From: an uncultured Muribaculaceae bacterium
Lineage (GTDB): Bacteria > Bacteroidota > Bacteroidia > Bacteroidales > Muribaculaceae
Direction: 5' to 3'
Assembly: GCA_910578305.1 (NCBI GenBank)
Contig: CAJTQH010000091.1
Location: 1-5,931 of the forward strand
DNA: 5,931 nucleotides
In this document: piece by piece, positions 1 through 5,931 of the stretch
How the letters are laid out: each line of letters opens with the position of its first letter
Position numbering within the stretch: the stretch's first letter is position 1
Translations under genes and position numbers: made by a program
The notes under the pieces: model-generated
Databases searched by the model: none
Told to the model about the DNA's origin: nothing
Seen by the model: only the letters and a program-made list of their open reading frames with translations

Positions 1-497
1 TCGGTGTAGATCATTTCGGTTCCGGCGCGGCGTATGTCGGAGAGTTCGCGCAGCAGCATGTGGCTCAGGTCGAGGGGCAGGGGCATGTAGTTGGCAGTTT
101 CGTCGGATGCGTATCCGAACATCATGCCCTGGTCGCCTGCGCCCTGGTTTTCGGAGTCGGCCCGTTCTACACCGCGGTTGATGTCGGCGCTCTGTTCGTG
201 CAGTGCCGAGAGCACGCCGCACGATTCGGCTTCAAATTTGAGTTCGCTGCGATCGTAGCCTATGTTTTTTATCACCTGACGAGTGACCTCCATGAGATCG
301 ACGTAGGCGCGGCTCTTCACTTCGCCGGCTATGGTGACGTGGCCCGTGGTGACGAGTGTCTCGCAGGCTACTTTCGATTCGGGGTCATGGGCCAGAAATT
401 CGTCGAGAATGGCGTCGCTGATCTGGTCGGCTACTTTGTCGGGGTGTCCTTCCGACACTGATTCGGATGTGAAGAGATAGTTTTTTTCGTCGGTCAT
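1..497 (-). CDS. metK: S-adenosylmethionine synthetase (methionine adenosyltransferase), N-terminal part; continues past the left window edge
   Basis: This cytosolic enzyme makes S-adenosylmethionine from methionine and ATP, releasing phosphate and pyrophosphate. The minus-strand reading from the ATG at 497-495 is open to the window edge and gives 165 residues of a protein that is usually about 390-430 long. Family signatures are clear. The N-terminal segment LFTSESVSEGHPDK (residues 8-21) carries the catalytic-site histidine (H18) and the metal-binding aspartate (D20). It is followed by VADQISDAILDEFL, and GAGDQGMMFGYA (residues 119-130) is the ATP-binding motif. The start is supported because MTDEKNYLFTSES matches the usual distance to GHPDK. 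There is no Shine-Dalgarno sequence, as is normal in Bacteroidota. The gene follows the lipoprotein gene on the same strand, but a terminator-like stem, its own promoter and a riboswitch-like leader separate them, so it appears to be an independent unit. The identification is secure; only the C-terminal two thirds are unseen. Confidence 0.97.
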   Translation of the reverse strand, partial: MTDEKNYLFTSESVSEGHPDKVADQISDAILDEFLAHDPESKVACETLVTTGHVTIAGEVKSRAYVDLMEVTRQVIKNIGYDRSELKFEAESCGVLSALHEQSADINRGVERADSENQGAGDQGMMFGYASDETANYMPLPLDLSHMLLRELSDIRRAGTEMIYT

Positions 498-538
498 ATC
501 TGTAATGTGTTTTTTGTTTTTCAAAAATGATAAGGTGG

Positions 539-577
539 AAAATGAAAAATGGCGTTGCAACTTCATGTGCAATGCCA
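539..577 (-). terminator. Intrinsic terminator/attenuator hairpin in the metK leader
   Basis: Read on the minus strand, TGGCATTGCA (577-568) and TGCAACGCCA (559-550) form a stem of nine pairs with one internal A/C mismatch. They close an 8-base loop, and the U-rich tail TTTTTCATTTT (549-539) follows directly. This is the form of a Rho-independent terminator, yet it sits about 40 bases upstream of the metK start and downstream of the metK promoter. It would therefore act as an attenuator inside the leader. Its 5' arm overlaps the sequence that pairs with the aptamer 3' strand, so the two structures exclude each other. Confidence 0.75.
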
Positions 578-629
578 AAACCAAAACCCATCACAGTGTG
601 TCGAAGGGGGAGTGTGCGGTTTTAGCATT
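571..629 (-). promoter_or_regulatory. Predicted antiterminator pairing in the metK leader
   Basis: On the minus strand AATGCTAAAACC (629-618) can pair along its full 12 bases with GGTTTTGGCATT (582-571); the only non-Watson-Crick pair is one U.G. The first segment is the 3' strand of the SAM-II-like aptamer, and the second overlaps the first seven bases of the 5' arm of the terminator (577-571). Pairing would release the terminator, while ligand capture of the first segment would allow it to form. The GGTTTTGG part is repeated in an overlapping register (GGGTTTTGGTTTTGG on the minus strand), offering a second, shorter pairing. The complementarity is seen directly; the switching mechanism is inferred. 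Confidence 0.65.
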
Positions 630-670
630 TTTTTGAAAGTGGTTGCAAGCAGCCAAATTTGTCCACTTTT
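617..670 (-). ncRNA. SAM-II-like riboswitch aptamer upstream of metK
   Basis: On the minus strand, AAAGTGG (669-663) and CCACTTT (642-636) form a perfect 7-bp P1 stem. It encloses a 20-base loop, ACAAATTTGGCTGCTTGCAA (662-643). An A-rich linker follows, then TGCTAAAACCG (627-617). This order matches the SAM-II riboswitch family as known from Alphaproteobacteria and Bacteroidota: an AUUUG and UUGCA loop, closure of P1, an A-rich segment, and GCUAAA. Possible pseudoknot contacts are GG (654-653) with CC (619-618) and GCA (646-644) with TGC (627-625). They are shorter than in textbook examples, so a variant such as the long-loop SAM-II type is possible. The position fits too, because the aptamer starts about ten bases after the predicted promoter and the regulated gene makes the ligand. 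The call rests on remembered features, without a covariance search. Confidence 0.72.
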
Positions 671-682
671 TATTTCACGCCG

Positions 683-714
683 CAAAGTTACGAATAATAT
701 CGGTGTGCTCCAAC
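683..714 (-). promoter_or_regulatory. metK promoter, Bacteroidota sigma-ABfr type
   Basis: On the minus strand TAACTTTG (690-683) matches the Bacteroidota -7 consensus TAnnTTTG exactly. A GTTG at 714-711, 20 bases upstream, is a reasonable -33 element (consensus TTTG, spacing about 19-21). Transcription would start near 675-678, only a few bases before the aptamer P1 stem. This gives a leader of about 180 bases ahead of metK. Confidence 0.7.
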
Positions 715-768
715 ACAGGTAGTGTTAAAAAATGTCGTGCGGGTTAAGGATGGGAGTGTTACATAGAA

Positions 769-799
769 GCGGGGCCGTCCGGCAAACGGACGGCCCCGC
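769..799 (-). terminator. Strong terminator-like stem-loop ending the receptor-lipoprotein unit
   Basis: GCGGGGCCGTCCG (769-781) and CGGACGGCCCCGC (787-799) form a perfect 13-bp GC-rich inverted repeat with a 5-base loop. It lies 35 bases beyond the lipoprotein stop codon and upstream of the metK promoter, which is where a transcript end is expected. The minus-strand tail after the stem (TTCTATGT) is only weakly U-rich, so termination or 3'-end protection by the stem is inferred from position and stability. Confidence 0.72.
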
Positions 800-834
800 G
801 GGCTTTCGGTATAGTCTGTGTGCAGCGGAGATGT

Positions 835-2874
835 TTATTTGGCTGCGGTATCGTTCCAGGTGCAGCTTACGAATTCAAACTCGGCCTGTCCCACTACGTT
901 GTAGATTATTGTGGCGGGGAGGGTCTTGCGTTCGGCGTTGTAGTAATAGAAGTTGATTGTCACTTTCACGTCCACTCCGTCGACCGGTTTGAGGTTGGGG
1001 TGCAGGATGGCGAGAGCTCCGGGCATCACTTCGGTTTCGAAGCGCTGCTTTTCGAGAGCCACAACTTCGTCGTCGGTCATCGAGGCATAGCCTGCGTATG
1101 CTTCTTTTGCGGCTCCGGGACGCAGGTCTACGTTGCCTTGGTATGCTGATGTTCCGCAGTAGTATTCGTTGTTGCCATACGATGATACGTAGGCAGCTCC
1201 GTCGGGCACATTGTCTTTGACCCAGTCGACGCATGTCTGGAAGTAAAGGGTCGAAGAAGCCTGTCCTTTTCCGGCGGGAAGCTCTATGGTCAGTGACGGG
1301 TCGTATTTCCATTCGCCTTTGTTGCGTACAAACTGTGCGGTCTCGGTCGCTATGCCGTCAAACATGTTCCATTGAGTGCCGTCGAATGTGTACTGGTCGC
1401 AGCGGGTCACGGTTTCAGATCCGTTGTAGTAGTAATATACTGCAAATACGGTTTCGTCGGTTACGGCATATGGGTATTTCTGAGACAGATATTTCGGCAG
1501 CAGTGTTTCGGGAGAAGTTCCGGAAAGGTTGTCGTACTTCTGTCCCATGGCCTGATAGTCGGCATGAGAGAGTATGGCGGTAGATGGGGCTACGGTCCAT
1601 GAAGATCCGTCGAATTTGTAGACGGCGTTTTCATTGACAGAGGGCACATTCACTACCGCGCGCGAAGCCGGGGCATTGGCTGCGAGAGCAGATATCTGGC
1701 TGTCGCCTACCTTGGTGATGATGGTGTTGAAGTATTTGCCCTTGCTTGCGATGGCCATCACATAGCCTTCGAATGTGACTGTGGCGCCGTTGGGGAGCAG
1801 AGCCTTGAGTGCGTTGCTTGCTCCGTAGGGGCTTACCTGCACGGTGGTGCCGTCGAGTTCGATGTTGATGTAGTTGCCGCTGACAATTACTTTGCCGGTA
1901 AACTTAGAGTAGACGGGGGTGATGGGAGCTGCGCCTGAAGCCATGGCACCGGCTACGAATGCGTCTATTTCAGTGCCTGTCCACGTTTTTGGTGCGGGGT
2001 ATGACACGGTCCGGGAGCCTTTCACCTCGGGCGAAGATCCTCTCTGGATCTGGAAGCCGTAGTTGTAAGAGTCGACGGTGGCACTTACCGACAGTTGGTC
2101 GCCAATCTTGAGGTCGCTGTTGTTGGTGGGCTGGTATACGAATACCGAACCGGCACCGTCGGTCACGATCGGACCCTGGGTCGAAACGGCGGCCACATAG
2201 CCGTTGATTTCGATGTCGCTGCCCTTTGAGAGTGAGCCGAGTACGTTTGAAAGCTCGAATTCGGGCTCTTCGGGTTTGGTGTCGAATACTGGATCGGTGT
2301 CGGATGTGTTGTAGTTGACTATCACATAGTCGCCGTCGGCCGCTCCGGTGATGGCATTCTTAAGAATGCCGGGGATGGACTTGGCTGCGGTGTGAGAGGG
2401 AGCGAACGACTTGGTGTAGTCTTCGTCGCTGCCCCATACCGTCTGATAGTCGGCTTCGGACACGGTGTACTTGGTGGCTGCGGCCAGATCCACTACCTGC
2501 TGTGGCATAGCGGCAGCAATGCGGTAGGTGACGTTTACAGCCGAACCGTTGCTCAGTGAGAAATAGGGGAATTTGGGGTCGTTGAGCAGGGCGGGGATGT
2601 ATGCTTCGGGAGTGATGGCGCCGGAGAAATAGCCCTGAGTGCCCACGGCTTTGAGAGCATTGGCATTTTCGCTGCCGGCAATAGACTTGTTGCTGCTGTT
2701 GTCGGCAAGAGTCTTGTAGTCAACGGCAGTCAATGTGTAGTCGATTTTCTGCACGTTGCTCGGGCGGGATTCTTCAAATCCGGGCAGTTTGTCGTTCCAG
2801 GCATTGTCATCGCATGATGCAAGGACAATAGCACAACCCGACAGAATTGCTAACCGATTGATATATTTTTTCAT
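835..2874 (-). CDS. Surface-type lipoprotein of unknown function with repeated motifs and OB-like segments, partner of a TonB-dependent receptor
   Basis: The protein has 679 residues. Residues 1-21 are a lipoprotein signal peptide (MKK..., hydrophobic core, lipobox LASC with acylated C21). The acidic start of the mature protein (CDDN) resembles Bacteroidota signals for transport to the cell surface. Three segments look related, at about 46-118, 136-190 and 433-483. Each begins with a [YI][TL]..xDYxx motif, has a [IL]P..L helix-like stretch, and ends in a beta strand such as VIVNYNT or FAVYYYY. Between them, 207-290 (INGYVAAVSTQGPIVTDG, then GDQLSVSATVDSYN) and about 320-390 (FTGKVIVSGNYINIEL, then GATVTFEGYVMAI) look like two OB-type beta barrels. 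Residues 528-679 form a further domain that I do not recognise. The ATG lies 23 bases after the receptor stop, so co-transcription is likely and it probably works at the same outer-membrane uptake complex. The lipoprotein call is firm; the domain assignments are inference, and no substrate can be named. Confidence 0.88.
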   Translation of the reverse strand: MKKYINRLAILSGCAIVLASCDDNAWNDKLPGFEESRPSNVQKIDYTLTAVDYKTLADNSSNKSIAGSENANALKAVGTQGYFSGAITPEAYIPALLNDPKFPYFSLSNGSAVNVTYRIAAAMPQQVVDLAAATKYTVSEADYQTVWGSDEDYTKSFAPSHTAAKSIPGILKNAITGAADGDYVIVNYNTSDTDPVFDTKPEEPEFELSNVLGSLSKGSDIEINGYVAAVSTQGPIVTDGAGSVFVYQPTNNSDLKIGDQLSVSATVDSYNYGFQIQRGSSPEVKGSRTVSYPAPKTWTGTEIDAFVAGAMASGAAPITPVYSKFTGKVIVSGNYINIELDGTTVQVSPYGASNALKALLPNGATVTFEGYVMAIASKGKYFNTIITKVGDSQISALAANAPASRAVVNVPSVNENAVYKFDGSSWTVAPSTAILSHADYQAMGQKYDNLSGTSPETLLPKYLSQKYPYAVTDETVFAVYYYYNGSETVTRCDQYTFDGTQWNMFDGIATETAQFVRNKGEWKYDPSLTIELPAGKGQASSTLYFQTCVDWVKDNVPDGAAYVSSYGNNEYYCGTSAYQGNVDLRPGAAKEAYAGYASMTDDEVVALEKQRFETEVMPGALAILHPNLKPVDGVDVKVTINFYYYNAERKTLPATIIYNVVGQAEFEFVSCTWNDTAAK

Positions 2875-2897
2875 ATCTTGATTGTTCGGATGATGTA

Positions 2898-5669
2898 TTA
2901 GAAATTGATTTTGAGTTTGAGGCTATATGTGCGGCCGAATGAGTAGAACAGACGGTTAGCGTTGCGCCATGTGCCCACTTCGCCGGTTGGAGTCTGACAC
3001 TGTGTCACGTAGTTGTAGTTGCACAGGTTGTTGACGTTGCCGTAGATGGTGGCGTCGAGACCTCCGAGTCTGAAGCGATAGCTTGCGTTGAGGTCGAGCA
3101 CGTTGCCCCATGGAATTCTCCAGGGATTGCCTGAGTTGATTGTTTCGCCGTTGGTGCTGCCCTTGAAGGTGCTCGACGAAATATAGATGTCGGAGTAGTT
3201 GCGGAAGAACGCAGTCCAGTCGGCACCGATGCGGAAGCCTTTGAAGGGCTTGAATGTAGCACCTATAGCCATGGTAGTCTGCGCCGAGCCTCCTACTTTC
3301 ACTCCTTTCTGGTTGAGTGTGGCATGGAGGTGGTTTTCGCCCATGATTCCGTCTGTGGCGATGGTGCCGTTGAGGCTTGCGAGTGGCGCGCCGTTCTGGT
3401 TGTAGAAGTAGCCTGTTGCGTTCGAGTCCCACTGCCAGTCGCCAAGAGAGAACATGGCGTCGAATTCAAACCATTTTACCGGTCTGAGTTTGGCTGAAAC
3501 CTCGATGCCCATGTGTCGGGCGTCGACACCGTTCATGGCGAAGTAATAGTAGGTAGAACCGTCCTGAGCTGTAGCGGGGTCGATCTGGTCGCCCTTGCTC
3601 ATGGTCTTGTCCATCCACTTGGTGTAGTAGGCGTTGACGTCGACGGCAATCATAGGCGAGTGGTATCCGTAGCCGACTTCAAACGAATATGTCTTTTCGT
3701 TGCGTGAGTCGGGGTTGGTGATGTTGGATTTCTGAGCCGAGAGGAACACTCCGTTGCTGAAGAATGGAGCGCGGCTGATGTATCCCATGTTGAAGAACAC
3801 GTTGTTGTGACGGTCGATGTTGTAGTTGGCGCCGCCCTTGATGGTACCGCCGATGTAGTTCTTTGTTTCCGAACGGGCGTGTTCGGCATCGTAGAAGTAG
3901 TAGTCTTTACGCCAGTAGGTATTGTTGTTGAGAGCACCGGCGAGAACAAGGTTGAGCCGCTTGTCGAGGAGTGTGTATTCGGCCTGTCCGTAGATGCCTT
4001 CCTGAGCGGTGAAGCCGTCGTAGTTGCGTGCCACAATGTCACCTACGTGGAGTTTTTCATAGACCCATTCGGTGTTGTTGCGGTTGTATACGGCACTGTT
4101 GTAGGGCTGTACAGTAAGGCGGTTGGCGTCGTCGATGTAGTACTGGCCGCCGAATAGGTCGCAGATTTCCGACTTGTGGTGTCCTACGTAGTAGCGCACG
4201 TCGAGACCTCCGATGAATTTGATGATGTCGCCGTTGCGCATGTCGAGGTCGTATTTGTAGGACGATACGATGCCGTATGTCTCATGGCTGTTGATCTTGT
4301 TGATGAGTGCCATGTTGGAGCCGGTGGTAGATTTGGCATTCATTTCCTGTATGGCGTCGTAGTCGAAGAATCCTTCGGGTGTGCGCCAGTCCATGGTCAG
4401 TGTGCCTTCGTTGGAGTTGGTGCCGTACCATGAGAAAGAGCGTTTTTTGCCGTTTTCGTCATATACGTTGCTGCGGGTGATGCCGTCGCGGCCGCCACCC
4501 GATGTGATGGATGCGTATACAGAGGTGGAGAGCGATGACCGTTCGTTGATCTGCCAGATGTGGTTGATGGAGAGCTGGGGTTTGTGGTAGAAATTCTTCT
4601 GGTAGTTGAATTCCTGTCCGTTGCGATAACCGAATGTGGGGTTGTAGCGATAGGGTGATTCGCCCTGCATGTAGTCGCGCACGCCCTGCCATCCTTCGAT
4701 TGAGAGTCCGTTGTTGTAGTTGCGGTTCCAGTGCCACTGGGGAGCGCCGAAGCCGGTGAAGCCAATCTGGTGGCTGCTGTTGATGCGCTTGGTCACGTTG
4801 ATAAACCAGTTGTAGGCATCGTATTTCGTGCCCTGGATGTATCCGTCGGCCCATTTGCGCGAACCGAGGATGGTGACGGCCCATCCGTTCTTCATCAGGC
4901 CGGTGGAGAGTTTCACGCCAAACTGGTTCATGCCGTCGTTGCCCATTCCGTACCATACAGATCCGCCTTTTTCAACGTCGATGGTGCGGGTTGTGATGTT
5001 GATCGTACCACCGATCGAGGGGGTCGAGAGCATTGTTGCGCCGAGGCCGCGCTGTGTCTGTATCGAAGATGCTACTTCGGAGAGGCCGGCCCAGTTGCTC
5101 ATGTATACTCCGCCCCATTCCTGGTCGTTGACGGGAATACCGTTGATGAGCATGGCCACGTTTTCGCTTTCAAAACCGCGGACGCGGGTCTTGGCATCGC
5201 CCCAGCCACCGCCTTCAGAGCGTGTGTACACACCGGGAGTGGTCTTGAGCACTTCGAGAAGCTCTGAGTTGCCGAGCTTGAATTCGAGCTGTTCGGCTGT
5301 GATGGTGGACATGGCCACAGGAGTCTCGCGGGTCTTGCCTATGGACTGTGTGACTACCACGTCGCTGAGTAATTTGGAATCCGGAGAGAGGGCTATGATG
5401 CCCAGGTCGGCTTTCGGTGCCATTTCCACGGCTTTGTAGCCTATGTATGACACCTGAAGTGTCTTGCAGGAAGCGGGCACGCTGAGTTTAAACTTGCCGT
5501 CGATGTCGGTGGCGCATGCAGCGTTTGTGCCCAGAGCCTTTATGGTGGCTCCGGCCAGCGGTTCGTTCTGCTCGTCCACCACCTGACCGGCACAATTGAT
5601 GTTTGGTGCAGCCACAGAGGCTAAGCACGCAAGCCAAATCGCAGTGGCTAAGAGAAGGAGTCTCTTCAT
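2898..5669 (-). CDS. TonB-dependent outer-membrane receptor with N-terminal carboxypeptidase-regulatory-like domain
   Basis: This 923-residue protein is a plugged outer-membrane beta barrel that imports a ligand using energy passed from TonB-ExbBD. A signal peptide (MKRLLLLATAIWLACLASVAA, residues 1-21) is followed by a CarboxypepD_reg-like beta domain (about 24-96: GQVVDEQNEPLAGATIKALG, then DGKFKLSVP and VSYIGYK). DVVVTQ near 103 may serve as the TonB box. The plug domain (about 105-230) shows LLEVLKTTPGVY, RVRGFESENVAMLINGIPVN and SIGGTINI. The barrel fills the rest and ends in the outer-membrane insertion signal SLKLKINF with terminal phenylalanine. The ATG at 5669-5667 is chosen because a signal peptide begins exactly there; an in-frame ATG at 5834 would add 55 polar residues in front of it. 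The length and the lack of a following SusD argue against a classical SusC glycan transporter. The gene leads a two-gene unit with the lipoprotein. The substrate is unknown. Confidence 0.95.
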   Translation of the reverse strand: MKRLLLLATAIWLACLASVAAPNINCAGQVVDEQNEPLAGATIKALGTNAACATDIDGKFKLSVPASCKTLQVSYIGYKAVEMAPKADLGIIALSPDSKLLSDVVVTQSIGKTRETPVAMSTITAEQLEFKLGNSELLEVLKTTPGVYTRSEGGGWGDAKTRVRGFESENVAMLINGIPVNDQEWGGVYMSNWAGLSEVASSIQTQRGLGATMLSTPSIGGTINITTRTIDVEKGGSVWYGMGNDGMNQFGVKLSTGLMKNGWAVTILGSRKWADGYIQGTKYDAYNWFINVTKRINSSHQIGFTGFGAPQWHWNRNYNNGLSIEGWQGVRDYMQGESPYRYNPTFGYRNGQEFNYQKNFYHKPQLSINHIWQINERSSLSTSVYASITSGGGRDGITRSNVYDENGKKRSFSWYGTNSNEGTLTMDWRTPEGFFDYDAIQEMNAKSTTGSNMALINKINSHETYGIVSSYKYDLDMRNGDIIKFIGGLDVRYYVGHHKSEICDLFGGQYYIDDANRLTVQPYNSAVYNRNNTEWVYEKLHVGDIVARNYDGFTAQEGIYGQAEYTLLDKRLNLVLAGALNNNTYWRKDYYFYDAEHARSETKNYIGGTIKGGANYNIDRHNNVFFNMGYISRAPFFSNGVFLSAQKSNITNPDSRNEKTYSFEVGYGYHSPMIAVDVNAYYTKWMDKTMSKGDQIDPATAQDGSTYYYFAMNGVDARHMGIEVSAKLRPVKWFEFDAMFSLGDWQWDSNATGYFYNQNGAPLASLNGTIATDGIMGENHLHATLNQKGVKVGGSAQTTMAIGATFKPFKGFRIGADWTAFFRNYSDIYISSSTFKGSTNGETINSGNPWRIPWGNVLDLNASYRFRLGGLDATIYGNVNNLCNYNYVTQCQTPTGEVGTWRNANRLFYSFGRTYSLKLKINF

Positions 5670-5817
5670 AATGAAATGGTTGGTGATTGGTGAATTATTT
5701 ATGGATAAATATTGAATGTGCGGTTGTTGCCAAGGGAGGGTTTTATGTGACGTTTTGGTGGCAGTATGTACGTTTTGTGTCGCATTGTGATACCGCTTGG
5801 CTGAGTATGCTTTCGTA

Positions 5818-5856
5818 TTAGCAGATTTTAACACAAAAACATGTGCAAATCGCTAA
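5818..5856 (-). other. Leader hairpin upstream of the receptor gene
   Basis: On the minus strand TTAGCGATTT (5856-5847) pairs with AAATCTGCTAA (5828-5818), giving ten pairs with a single bulged T at 5823. Inside it CACA/TGTG (5845-5842 with 5835-5832) adds four pairs around a 6-base loop. No U-tract follows, so it is not an evident terminator. It lies about 150 bases upstream of the receptor start, within the probable 5' leader, and may be a regulatory or stabilising RNA element. I do not recognise it as a known riboswitch. The rest of 5670-5817 shows no gene and no further structure that I can support. Confidence 0.45.
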
Positions 5857-5876
5857 AAACCTCATATTTTGTAATA

Positions 5877-5912
5877 CAAAGTAATATAAATTTTTTTAAA
5901 TTTTAATAACAA
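5877..5912 (-). promoter_or_regulatory. Possible promoter of the receptor-lipoprotein operon
   Basis: In a very AT-rich stretch, the minus strand has TTACTTTG (5884-5877), one mismatch from the Bacteroidota -7 consensus TAnnTTTG, and a TTG at 5912-5910. The spacing of 25 bases is longer than the usual 19-21, so the -33 assignment is weak. If it is correct, the transcript has a leader of about 200 bases that includes the hairpin at 5818-5856. Confidence 0.35.
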
Positions 5913-5923
5913 TTGGAGTTTTA

Positions 5924-5931
5924 CCCCCCCC
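5924..5931. repeat. Homopolymeric C8 (G8 on the minus strand) tract at the window edge
   Basis: Eight consecutive C residues end the window and may continue beyond it. The tract lies about 12 bases upstream of the possible -33 element of the receptor promoter, in an otherwise AT-rich region. Whether it is variable or has any function cannot be judged from one sequence. Confidence 0.5.

Noticed and set aside
60..461. 133-residue plus-strand reading frame
   Set aside because: It lies entirely antisense to metK, whose minus-strand protein has clear family motifs; the plus-strand product has no recognisable features.
385..594. 69-residue minus-strand reading frame overlapping the metK start and leader
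   Set aside because: It overlaps the genuine metK frame and covers the attenuator hairpin; the peptide is an Arg/Ser-rich out-of-frame product with no domain. A leader peptide is unlikely because the frame runs into metK without a regulatory codon run.
732..1149. Two plus-strand reading frames of 74 and 109 residues over the lipoprotein 3' end and terminator
   Set aside because: They run through the terminator stem and the antisense of the lipoprotein C-terminus; no promoter or family signature supports them.
2875..2897. A separate promoter or terminator between receptor and lipoprotein genes
   Set aside because: The 23-base gap has no stem-loop and no -7/-33 motif, which fits a single transcript.
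4828..5439. 203-residue plus-strand reading frame opposite the receptor plug domain
   Set aside because: It is antisense to a well-conserved domain, has no recognisable motif, and is explained by the codon bias of the opposite strand.
2898..5669. Labelling the receptor as SusC/RagA
   Set aside because: No SusD/RagB gene follows, the protein is shorter than most SusC proteins, and the partner lipoprotein shows no SusD-type TPR helices.
5670..5834. Upstream ATG adding 55 residues to the receptor
   Set aside because: The extra residues are polar and not signal-like, and they precede a canonical signal peptide starting at the ATG at 5669; the upstream ATG also lies within the leader hairpin.

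Overview
The window looks like chromosomal DNA of a Bacteroidota bacterium, most likely a gut Bacteroidales (a Muribaculaceae- or Bacteroides-like organism). The reasons are a TonB-dependent receptor with an N-terminal carboxypeptidase-regulatory-like domain, an acidic-tailed surface-type lipoprotein, starts without Shine-Dalgarno sequences, and a TAnnTTTG-type -7 promoter element. All three genes lie on the minus strand, so the window reads from right to left. The coding regions are moderately GC-rich and the intergenic regions are AT-rich.

Right to left: positions 5670-5931 are a leader and promoter region, with a C8 tract at the window edge and a conspicuous hairpin. Next is a full-length TonB-dependent outer-membrane receptor (2898-5669). 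After a 23-base gap comes a 679-residue lipoprotein (835-2874), almost certainly co-transcribed with the receptor. The pair resembles an outer-membrane uptake unit (a gated barrel plus a surface lipoprotein) but has no SusD-type partner, and the substrate cannot be read from sequence. The lipoprotein appears modular: a short motif seems to occur three times, and there are two OB-like beta segments. A strong 13-bp stem at 769-799 probably ends this transcription unit.

The left end holds the first 165 codons of metK (S-adenosylmethionine synthetase), cut by the window edge. Its 5' leader is the most informative non-coding stretch. A Bacteroidota promoter is followed within about ten bases by a SAM-II-like aptamer (P1 stem, UUGCA-containing loop, downstream UGCUAAAA strand), and then by a terminator hairpin with a U-rich tail. 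The 3' strand of the aptamer is complementary over 12 bases to a segment overlapping the 5' arm of that terminator. This is the geometry of a SAM-responsive transcriptional OFF switch: high SAM would terminate metK transcription early. The aptamer class is inferred by comparison with remembered SAM-II features, not by a covariance-model search.

No tRNA, rRNA, CRISPR array, insertion sequence or other mobile element was seen.
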